From Deltaproteobacteria bacterium (lineage in GTDB: Bacteria; Desulfobacterota; Desulfobacteria; Desulfobacterales; C00003060): a stretch of 18,351 nucleotides of DNA. Below are positions 6,658-13,400 of the stretch, one piece after another. A program made the translations under genes and the position numbers. Each line of letters opens with the position of its first letter. Positions within the stretch are counted from its first letter, which is position 1. The DNA lies in assembly GCA_019309245.1 (NCBI GenBank), contig JAFDGP010000018.1, forward strand, positions 1 to 18,351, read 5' to 3'. The notes beneath the pieces are model-generated. The model saw nothing but the letters and a program-made list of their open reading frames with translations. It was not told where the DNA came from and searched no databases.

Positions 6658-6754
6658 TACTTTTTCATCGTCAACGACTCCCGGTTCATGTAGGGAGAGG
6701 GGATAAGGTTCTGGTATGCTGACTTTAGTTTTAACCACGTGAGGGAGAACGAAA

Positions 6755-7966
6755 ATGGCAATCTACCTGTGGCAGGGAACGGACAGGAAGGGCGCCGTTC
6801 AAAAGGGCGAGTTGGAGGCAGCCGACGAGGCGGCCGTACGGTCTCAGCTTCGCCGGATGAAAATAACGCCTTCAAAAATAAAGAAGAAGCCCAAAGATCT
6901 GTTTGAAAATGTGTCGTTTTTACAGCCCAAGGTGCAGACCGCCGATGTGGTGGTCTTTGCGCGTCAATTTGCCACTATGATCAATGCGGGACTGCCGTTG
7001 ATTCAGTGCCTGGATATCCTGCAATCTCAGCAAGAAAACAAGACCTTTAAGAAGATGCTCAAGGAAATCAAGGAAAACGTGGAAGCCGGTTCCACCTTGG
7101 CGGATGCTTTGAAAAAGTATCCCGATACCTTTGATGATCTTTTTGTGAACATGGTGGCGGCTGGGGAGACCGGCGGTATCTTGGATACGATTCTGGAAAG
7201 GTTGTCCGGATATATGGAAAAGGCGATGAAGCTGAAAAAACAGGTCAAATCCGCCATGACCTATCCGATTATCGTGCTTGTTATTGCCGTCTTGGTAATC
7301 GGTGTGATCTTGGTTTTTGTGATTCCCGTATTCGAAAAGATGTTTTCCGATTTCGGCGGGGCCCTGCCTGCCCCTACTCAGCTTGTGGTGAATCTGAGCC
7401 GGTTTGTCAAAGGCAATGTCGTGTACATGATCGTTGCCCTCGTGGTCTTTGTGTTTGCTGTGAAACGATTTTACGGCACAGAAAAAGGCCGGGCTCTGAT
7501 CGATGATAACATACTCAGGCTCCCGGTCGTGGGGCCTCTGTTGCGCAAGGTGGCTGTTGCCAAGTTTACAAGAACACTGGGCACCATGGTTGCCAGCGGC
7601 GTGCCCATACTGGATGGCCTTGATATTACAGCAAAAACCGCCGGCAATAAAACTGTTGAGGCAGCTGTTTACAACGTGCGTACCGCCATTAGCGAGGGGC
7701 AGACCATGGCGGGGCCTCTGGCCCAAAGTGGGGTGTTTCCATCCATGGTCTGTCAGATGGTCGCTGTGGGAGAATCCACGGGGGCACTGGACGCCATGCT
7801 TTCGAAGATCGCAGACTATTATGACGATGAAGTCGACGCGGCCGTAGATAGCCTGACCGCAATGATTGAGCCGTTTATGATGGTCTTTTTGGGCGCGACG
7901 ATCGGCGGGCTGGTGATTTCCATGTACCTGCCGATTTTCAAGATGGCGGGCATGGTCGGCGGATAA
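6755..7966 (+). CDS. pilC: Type IV pilus inner-membrane platform protein PilC
   Basis: PilC is the polytopic inner-membrane platform through which the assembly and retraction ATPases act on the pilin fibre. The 403-residue length is normal. The N-terminal piece (YLWQGTDRKGAVQKGELEA) is typical. Two type II secretion F repeats follow, at about 68-191 and 271-393. Each has its hallmark turn, VAAGETGG at 134-141 and VAVGESTG at 336-343. Three membrane segments are visible at about 171-193, 222-238 and 373-394. The ATG at 6755 is preceded by GAGGGAG seven bases upstream. pilS follows after four bases, so the two are co-transcribed. No pilB or pilT lies beside it. The gspF paralogue is less likely given the adjacent PilS-like kinase. 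Confidence 0.93.
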   Translation: MAIYLWQGTDRKGAVQKGELEAADEAAVRSQLRRMKITPSKIKKKPKDLFENVSFLQPKVQTADVVVFARQFATMINAGLPLIQCLDILQSQQENKTFKKMLKEIKENVEAGSTLADALKKYPDTFDDLFVNMVAAGETGGILDTILERLSGYMEKAMKLKKQVKSAMTYPIIVLVIAVLVIGVILVFVIPVFEKMFSDFGGALPAPTQLVVNLSRFVKGNVVYMIVALVVFVFAVKRFYGTEKGRALIDDNILRLPVVGPLLRKVAVAKFTRTLGTMVASGVPILDGLDITAKTAGNKTVEAAVYNVRTAISEGQTMAGPLAQSGVFPSMVCQMVAVGESTGALDAMLSKIADYYDDEVDAAVDSLTAMIEPFMMVFLGATIGGLVISMYLPIFKMAGMVGG

Positions 7967-7970
7967 GACA

Positions 7971-9662
7971 GTGACCGGCATGGCTCTTGGACACCAGGCC
8001 ACGCTTCAGCATTCACCGTCCAACCGGCTGCAATGGCTCATGCTTTTGCGGGTGGTGTTTACCACCCTGCTGCTCGGCTCAACCATCGCTGTACAGATTG
8101 TCGATCAGGATTCCCTCATCAGCTTCCCCTTGTTGGTCCTGTATGGCCTTATCGGGGGTGTCTACCTGCTCACCTTTTTCTATGTTCTGGTCTTAAAACG
8201 ACGGGGTCCCTCTCCAGCATTTACTCACGCCCAGATCGGTGTTGATACGCTGTTTGTCACCGCGCTCATCTACGTAACAGGCGGCATCGGCAGCGTGTTT
8301 ACCTTCCTCTATCTGGTGGTGATTGTCTATGCCAGTATCCTGCTCTACAAACGGGGAAGCCTCATCATGGCGAGTTTGTGCAGCCTTGAGTACGGCATGT
8401 TGATCGGGCTTGAATACTACGGCATCATCAACGCCGCCTACACTGAGGCCGGTCCGGGTGCCCCGGCGTACGATCCGTCTTATGTCATCTATAACGTCCT
8501 CATCACGGTGATGGCCTGTTTTCTCGTGGCTTTTTTGAGCAGCCACCTTGCCCAGCAGACAGCTCGAACTGAAAAAGAACTGCAAGCCAAACAGCAGGAC
8601 TTTCGCCGATTGGAAGCCTTTAATGCCAGTATCATCCAGAGCATGGACAGTGGACTGCTGACGATAGACATCAATGGAAGGATCAGCTCATTTAACACCG
8701 CTGCCGAAGCAATCACAGGATATCAAAGACAGGAGGTGATCGGCAAGCCCCTGGGTGCGATCTTTCCCGAGATCGATCAACAGTACTCTCCGGATATCGC
8801 CTCGGATCAAAGGAAGCCTTACCGCCGGGACGTAGTGTTCAGAAAAAAGGACAGTACGGAGGGGTACCTCGGTTTTTCCGTGTCATCATTGCGCGGCGCC
8901 GATGGAAAGACCCTTGGGAATCTTTTGATATTTCAGGATCTAACGGCCTTAAAAATTATGGAGTCCCATATCAAGAGAGTGGAACGACTCGCAGCGGTGG
9001 GAGAAATGGCTGCGGGTATTGCGCATGAGATAAAAAACCCACTCGCTTCCATGAGTGGGTCTATCCAGCTCCTTGACAGACAGATCCAAATGACCCCGGT
9101 AACACAGAAGCTCATGAAGATCGTCCTCCGAGAGGCCGATCGGCTCAATACCCTGGTCAATGACTTTTTGCTTTTTGCCCGTCCCTCTTCAGGGCGCAGT
9201 GAGCCCGTGGAGCTGGAGCCGGCGCTTCGAGAAACCCTGGAGCTTTTCGAAAAAGATGCTGTTTGTCGAGACAGAATCACGGTGGTTCGCAACCTTACGC
9301 GCAATATCTGGACCTCCATGGACCCCAAGCACCTGCGCCAGATCTTTTGGAATCTGTTGTTGAATGCGGCCCAGGCGATCAATGGACACGGCACCATTAA
9401 CGTCGCGCTGAGCGCCTCAGACGGGACCGCAATGGTCAAAATCACCGATGACGGACTCGGAATGTCAGAGCAGACACAAGGGCAGATTTTTGATCCGTTT
9501 TTCACAACCCGTCCCCAGGGGTCCGGGTTGGGGCTTTCCATCGTACACCGACTGCTGGAATCTTGCGGGGGCACGATCGATGTGCAGAGTTCGCCCGGCC
9601 GCGGATCGAGTTTTTCCGTGTTCCTGCGCACAATTGACCCGCCAAACACGGCCCCAGCGTAG
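7971..9662 (+). CDS. pilS: PilS-type membrane sensor histidine kinase with PAS domain
   Basis: A 563-residue sensor kinase, probably the PilS that phosphorylates the sigma54 activator PilR to set pilin transcription. Six hydrophobic helices occupy about 20-193, then a linker, a PAS domain (about 215-325), a HisKA dimerisation helix with phosphoacceptor His352 in GIAHEIKNPLASMSG, and an ATPase domain with N-box NLLLNAAQAI (461-470), G1 DDGLGM (493-498), F-box FDPFFTT (507-513) and G2 GSGLGLS (517-523). All catalytic motifs are intact. The start is GTG at 7971, four bases after pilC; ATG at 7980 is an equal alternative. Coupling to pilC and the six-helix-PAS layout support PilS, but no pilR follows: the next gene is lysS. 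A general nitrogen-type kinase is the alternative. Confidence 0.87.
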   Translation: MTGMALGHQATLQHSPSNRLQWLMLLRVVFTTLLLGSTIAVQIVDQDSLISFPLLVLYGLIGGVYLLTFFYVLVLKRRGPSPAFTHAQIGVDTLFVTALIYVTGGIGSVFTFLYLVVIVYASILLYKRGSLIMASLCSLEYGMLIGLEYYGIINAAYTEAGPGAPAYDPSYVIYNVLITVMACFLVAFLSSHLAQQTARTEKELQAKQQDFRRLEAFNASIIQSMDSGLLTIDINGRISSFNTAAEAITGYQRQEVIGKPLGAIFPEIDQQYSPDIASDQRKPYRRDVVFRKKDSTEGYLGFSVSSLRGADGKTLGNLLIFQDLTALKIMESHIKRVERLAAVGEMAAGIAHEIKNPLASMSGSIQLLDRQIQMTPVTQKLMKIVLREADRLNTLVNDFLLFARPSSGRSEPVELEPALRETLELFEKDAVCRDRITVVRNLTRNIWTSMDPKHLRQIFWNLLLNAAQAINGHGTINVALSASDGTAMVKITDDGLGMSEQTQGQIFDPFFTTRPQGSGLGLSIVHRLLESCGGTIDVQSSPGRGSSFSVFLRTIDPPNTAPA

Positions 9663-9697
9663 CGTTTTACCTTGACACTCTGCCACCGAATAGGTTA

Positions 9698-9750
9698 GCT
9701 AACTCCGGCATTAAGCCACCACTAAAGGGGTGGCTTAATGCCGGAGCTAA
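9698..9750. repeat. Long palindrome with 18-bp arms, flanked by GCTAA direct repeats
   Basis: CTCCGGCATTAAGCCACC (9703-9720) and its exact reverse complement (9729-9746) enclose the loop ACTAAAGG. The 5-bp word GCTAA flanks it in direct orientation at 9698-9702 and 9746-9750, sharing one base with the right arm, as in a target duplication. It may end the pilC-pilS transcript, but the nearest T-rich stretch (AATTTTGGTTTTC) begins about a dozen bases beyond the stem, so it is not a canonical terminator. An inserted small palindromic repeat is the other reading. Confidence 0.65.
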
Positions 9751-9785
9751 AGCATAGAATTTTGGTTTTCTTGATACTATCTTTG

Positions 9786-9823
9786 ATACCAACCCCGGCA
9801 GGTTGGGTCCCTTGAGGGGGTAT
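9786..9823 (+). promoter_or_regulatory. Structured lysS leader enclosing the ribosome-binding site
   Basis: Two folds compete. In one, ATACC (9786-9790) pairs with GGTAT (9819-9823), closing over AACC/GGTT (9791-9794, 9801-9804) and CCC/GGG (9809-9811, 9816-9818). This hides the ribosome-binding site GAGGGGG (9814-9820) and reaches almost to the TTG start. In the other, CCAACC/GGTTGG (9789-9794, 9801-9806) forms a six-pair hairpin and breaks the outer stem. Regulation is inference. Confidence 0.35.
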
Positions 9824-9825
9824 TT

Positions 9826-11310
9826 TTGCCGGCAGAAGATATAAACCAACTCATGCGCCAACGGCGCCGTAAGGCCGAGGCCTTGACCCAAGAGGGGGTA
9901 CCCCTTTATCCAAACGACTTTAGAGTATCGCACACGGTCGCCCAGGCCCGGCATCTTATTGAAGAGTCCGGCGAGGAAGCAGGTCGCACGGTTTTGTCCA
10001 TGGCCGGCCGCATTGTCGGGCTGCGTTCGTTCGGCAAGGCCGCTTTCCTCCATTTCAAGGACGGCACGGGGAAACTTCAGGCCTATATCAAGCGGGACGG
10101 GATCGGTCCTGAAGCCTACGGTCAATTCAAAAAGTACGATGTGGGAGACTTCATCGGGCTGAAAGGGACTTTGTTTCAAACCAAGACGGGCGAATGGACA
10201 CTCCTGGCCACACAGGTCCGCCTGCTGTGCAAGGCTCTTAGGCCGTTGCCGGAAAAATTTCATGGCCTCAGGGATCCGGAAAAGCGTTTTCGGCAGCGAT
10301 ACTTGGACCTGTTGATGAACACCCGGGTGCGGGACGTTTTTATTAAAAGGGCTGCAATCGTCCAGGCTTTTCGAGACTTTCTCCGGCAACGGGACTTCCT
10401 TGAAGTCGAGACCCCCATGATGCAACCCATTGCCGGTGGGGCGGAGGCCGAGCCGTTCAAGACGCACCACAATGCGCTGGGCATCGACCTTTTTTTGCGC
10501 ATTGCTCCTGAGCTCTATCTGAAACGGCTGGTTGTGGGCGGATTTGACAGGGTCTTTGAGGTTAACAGGAATTTCAGGAATGAGGGCATTTCTACCCGGC
10601 ACAACCCCGAGTTCACCATGTTGGAATTTTACATGGCCTACGCAACCCACGAGGACCTGATGAGCCTTACCGAAGAGATGTTCAGGGACGTGGCCCGACG
10701 GGTGCTGGGACGGACCTCTTTTATGTATCAAGGCAATGAAATTGTCCTGGATGGGCCATGGCCGCGGTTGTCTTTGACAGACGCCCTGAGGGACTTAGGC
10801 GGTCTTGATCCTGTCCTGTTTCACGATAGGGACGGACTGCTGGATTTTGCCAGGGCAAAAGAGATCCATGTGGAAAAAAAAGGGAAACATTGCGGTAAGA
10901 TCCTGGCAAAACTCTTTGACGCTTTGGTGGAGCCTCAACTCATTGCGCCGACCTTTATCGTGGATTATCCTGTGGAGATTTCACCCCTGGCCCGAAGGAG
11001 TGATTCTGACCCGGACGTCACGGAACGGTTCGAATTGTTTATCGGAGGAAGCGAGATCGCAAACGGGTTCTCCGAACTAAATGATCCGATTGACCAGAAG
11101 GCGCGTTTTTTGGCCCAGATGGCCGCGCGCCGGGAGGGTGATGAGGAAGCCCACCATATGGACGAAGACTACATAACGGCCCTGGAATACGGCATGCCTC
11201 CAACGGCGGGCGAAGGGGTCGGTATCGATCGTTTGGTCATGTTGTTTACAGACATGTCCTCCATCCGAGAGGTGATCCTATTCCCCCTTTTGAGACAAAC
11301 CGGCCGGTAG
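9826..11310 (+). CDS. lysS: Lysyl-tRNA synthetase, class II
   Basis: Cytoplasmic enzyme charging tRNA-Lys with lysine. The 494-residue length is standard for bacterial class II LysRS. The N-terminal helix INQLMRQRRRKAEAL leads to an OB-fold anticodon-binding domain (about 57-135, with SFGKAAFLHFKDGTGKLQAY). The catalytic domain has motif 1 near 195-201 (VETPMMQ), motif 2 FRNEGISTRHNPEFTMLE (250-267) and motif 3 GEGVGIDRLVMLFTD (462-476). The start is TTG at 9826, five bases after GAGGGGG. It puts the conserved RQRRRK helix at the normal distance, whereas the next ATG (9853) would cut into it. An in-frame TGA at 9784 closes the frame upstream. The gene precedes the lol-bam-lpx block, which begins 112 bases later. 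Confidence 0.97.
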   Translation: MPAEDINQLMRQRRRKAEALTQEGVPLYPNDFRVSHTVAQARHLIEESGEEAGRTVLSMAGRIVGLRSFGKAAFLHFKDGTGKLQAYIKRDGIGPEAYGQFKKYDVGDFIGLKGTLFQTKTGEWTLLATQVRLLCKALRPLPEKFHGLRDPEKRFRQRYLDLLMNTRVRDVFIKRAAIVQAFRDFLRQRDFLEVETPMMQPIAGGAEAEPFKTHHNALGIDLFLRIAPELYLKRLVVGGFDRVFEVNRNFRNEGISTRHNPEFTMLEFYMAYATHEDLMSLTEEMFRDVARRVLGRTSFMYQGNEIVLDGPWPRLSLTDALRDLGGLDPVLFHDRDGLLDFARAKEIHVEKKGKHCGKILAKLFDALVEPQLIAPTFIVDYPVEISPLARRSDSDPDVTERFELFIGGSEIANGFSELNDPIDQKARFLAQMAARREGDEEAHHMDEDYITALEYGMPPTAGEGVGIDRLVMLFTDMSSIREVILFPLLRQTGR

Positions 11311-11422
11311 CCCCATCGGACATTTTTGGTGACGGGCGGGGCTATGTCGCCCGTGGACCGGGCTGGTGTGTCCACATGCTGGATTTGCCTGGGATAACCG
11401 CTGGTTGAGGAGCCCCGGAGCC

Positions 11423-12679
11423 TTGTCGTTCGAACTTTTCGTTAGCCTTCGATACCTTCGTTCCAAGCGCAAGCAGGCCTTTATCTCGGTCAACACCGTG
11501 ATTTCCGTTGCGGGGGTGATGGTCGGGGTGATGGCAATGATGGTGGTTCTGGCGGTCATGACGGGATTTAGTGCGGATATCAAATCGAAGATTCTGGGTA
11601 TGAATGCCCACATCAGGGTGATGAGTAGAACAGGACGGCTACAGGGGTACGAGCGGGTGCTCAAGCAGATCGAAGGGATCGCAGGGGTTGAGGCTACTGC
11701 ACCGTTTATCCATGGCCAGGTGATGCTTCGCAGCGGCACAGGAGTCTCCGGCGCGGTGTTAAAAGGCATTGATCCCGATCTGGCAGGTCGGGTTCTGGCC
11801 CTGGAACAGTCGATGAAACAACAAGATCTGCGCGCCCTGATCACACCAGCGCAACCGGCCGGGAACCGTCGGTTGCCATCGATTCCGGGGGTTATCCTGG
11901 GCAAGGAACTGGCGCGACTTTTGTTGGTCGGACCCGGCGACGAGCTCTATGCGATCTCTCCTGCAGCAGGGACATTAACACCCATGGGGGCCCGTGTGCC
12001 CCGGATGGTCCGGTTGCGGGTCGTGGGGGTATTCGATTCGGGCATGTATGATTATGATAGTTCTTTTGCCTATGTTTCCATTGCGACCGCACAGGACTTG
12101 CTCAAGCTCGGAACCGCTGTCCATGGTCTTGAGGTAAAAGTTTCGGATATTTATCAGGTTAGCAAGTTGGCGCAGAAAATCCTGACGAGCCTGGGCCCCG
12201 GTTACTGGACGCAAGACTGGATGCAGATGAATAAGAACTTTTTCTCAGCGCTTAAGTTGGAAAAGACGGTCATGTTTATCATCCTGGTCTTGATCGTGCT
12301 GGTTGCCGCTTTTAATATCGTCAGTACGCTGATCATGATTGTGATGGAAAAAACAAAAGACATTGCCATCCTCAAGTCTATGGGGATGACCGCCAAGGGC
12401 GTTATGAAGATCTTTATGATAGAAGGCCTGATTATCGGGATCCTGGGTACGGTGCTGGGCCTGGTGGGTGGCGGCGTGTTGTGTTTTCTTCTGGATCGCT
12501 ACGAGTTTGTCAGGCTGCCCAGCGATGTGTACTATATCTCCACGCTGCCCGTTCGGGTGCAAGCGATGGACGTAACACTTGTCGCCGTGTCGGCGATTGC
12601 CATCAGCTTTCTGGCGACTCTTTATCCTGCATTTCAAGCGTCCCGAATGGACCCAGTATCAGCGATTCGTTATGAGTAG
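11423..12679 (+). CDS. lolC: Lipoprotein-releasing ABC transporter permease, LolC/LolE family
   Basis: Inner-membrane subunit of the Lol exporter that extracts mature lipoproteins for transfer towards the outer membrane. The chosen TTG start (11423) gives 418 residues beginning MSFELFVSLRYLRSKRKQAFISV, the family's usual N-terminus, with TTGAGGAG ten bases upstream. A GTG at 11366 would add 19 atypical residues. The first helix is at about 20-48, followed by a periplasmic domain (about 50-280). Three helices follow near 283-308, 332-356 and 383-402, with FtsX-type signature MEKTKDIAILKSMGMT and the ending SRMDPVSAIRYE. lolD overlaps its end by eight bases. Only one permease gene is present, so it may form a homodimer in place of LolC plus LolE. 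Whether it is nearer LolC or LolE is not decided. Confidence 0.9.
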   Translation: MSFELFVSLRYLRSKRKQAFISVNTVISVAGVMVGVMAMMVVLAVMTGFSADIKSKILGMNAHIRVMSRTGRLQGYERVLKQIEGIAGVEATAPFIHGQVMLRSGTGVSGAVLKGIDPDLAGRVLALEQSMKQQDLRALITPAQPAGNRRLPSIPGVILGKELARLLLVGPGDELYAISPAAGTLTPMGARVPRMVRLRVVGVFDSGMYDYDSSFAYVSIATAQDLLKLGTAVHGLEVKVSDIYQVSKLAQKILTSLGPGYWTQDWMQMNKNFFSALKLEKTVMFIILVLIVLVAAFNIVSTLIMIVMEKTKDIAILKSMGMTAKGVMKIFMIEGLIIGILGTVLGLVGGGVLCFLLDRYEFVRLPSDVYYISTLPVRVQAMDVTLVAVSAIAISFLATLYPAFQASRMDPVSAIRYE

Positions 12680-13400
12680 CCACGGTGTGTTGCTGGAAGT
12701 TGTGGATGTGCGCAAATCATTCGTCACCAACGGGAACCGTGTGGACGTATTAAAGGGGGTTTCGTTTCAGGTGCGATCGGCAGAGATGGTTGCCGTTGTT
12801 GGGGCGTCCGGCGTGGGCAAATCCACTTTGCTTCATGTACTCGGCACGCTTGAACGGCCTGACCGGGGCCGGGTTTTGTATCGTGGGGATGACGTTTTTG
12901 GGTATGATGATGAGGCGCTGGCGGCGTTTCGGAACCAGACCATTGGTTTTGTTTTTCAGTTCCATCATCTCCTGGCGGAATTTAATGCCTTGGAGAATAC
13001 GATGATGCCTGCCCTGATCAGGGGGATAGCACCGAAACGGGCACGAGAAAAAGCGGAAACGATCCTGGTGCGGGTGGGCCTGAAAGATCGGCTCAGGCAT
13101 GCCACCGGAGAGCTTTCCGGAGGCGAACAACAGCGGGTGGCATTGGCCAGAGCGCTTGTCTTGAATCCGGACGTGCTGTTGGCTGATGAGCCCACCGGAA
13201 ATCTGGATTCCAGGACCAGCGAGACCATCCATGAATTGTTGCTTTCACTCAATGAAGACAACGGCGTGACTGCGGTTATCGTGACTCACAACATGAGTCT
13301 GGCCGGCCGGCTATCACGCTGTATGACCCTGGTAGATGGAGTCCTGGTGCCTGTCGGCGGAAACAGCAGGGAAAAGTCGGGCGAAGGTAGACAGACATGA
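12672..13400 (+). CDS. lolD: Lipoprotein-releasing ABC transporter ATPase LolD
   Basis: Cytoplasmic ATPase that powers the LolC/E permease. The 242-residue protein has Walker A GASGVGKS (44-51), Q-loop Gln96 in FVFQFHHL, signature LSGGEQQRVALARAL (148-162), Walker B VLLADEPTGNLD with catalytic Glu173, and switch His206 in VTHN. FQFHHLLAEFNALEN is characteristic of LolD among MacB-type ATPases. The start is the ATG at 12672, overlapping the permease stop by eight bases (ATGAGTAG). The open frame runs further upstream inside the permease gene, but that extension is not LolD-like. The stop overlaps the bamA start in ATGA. Tight overlaps on both sides imply translational coupling. The tail after about 228 is short and basic. 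Confidence 0.95.
   Translation: MSSHGVLLEVVDVRKSFVTNGNRVDVLKGVSFQVRSAEMVAVVGASGVGKSTLLHVLGTLERPDRGRVLYRGDDVFGYDDEALAAFRNQTIGFVFQFHHLLAEFNALENTMMPALIRGIAPKRAREKAETILVRVGLKDRLRHATGELSGGEQQRVALARALVLNPDVLLADEPTGNLDSRTSETIHELLLSLNEDNGVTAVIVTHNMSLAGRLSRCMTLVDGVLVPVGGNSREKSGEGRQT

Larger units (their letters stand above)
6363..6754. other. 392-bp divergent intergenic region between cysteine-rich gene and pilC
   Basis: This long gap holds a minus-strand sigma70 promoter with a palindrome (6436-6464), a 12-bp tandem duplication (6486-6509), hairpins CATCCGG/CCGGATG (6540-6546, 6552-6558) and ATCGTG/CACGAT (6583-6588, 6594-6599), and a plus-strand sigma54-type promoter (6642-6657). A 55-codon frame at 6526-6693 (starting MDLPTIRIARM, with a hydrophobic middle) lacks a ribosome-binding site and contains the sigma54 site, so it is not called. 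No other gene is seen. Confidence 0.6.

Noticed and set aside
6920..8002. 360-codon minus-strand frame opposite pilC
   Set aside because: Long only because of codon bias in pilC. The plus strand has clear PilC repeats and membrane helices.
9672..9701. TTGACA at 9672-9677 as a lysS promoter
   Set aside because: Perfect -35 hexamer but no acceptable -10 at 15-18 bases, and it would start inside the long palindrome.
11332..11375. ACGGGCG/CGCCCGT and GTGGAC/GTCCAC stems between lysS and the permease as a terminator
   Set aside because: No T-run follows either stem. They may structure the leader but do not support termination.
12579..12671. Upstream extension of the LolD frame inside the permease gene
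   Set aside because: The added 31 residues are not LolD-like, and the ATG at 12672 overlapping the permease stop is the natural coupled start.
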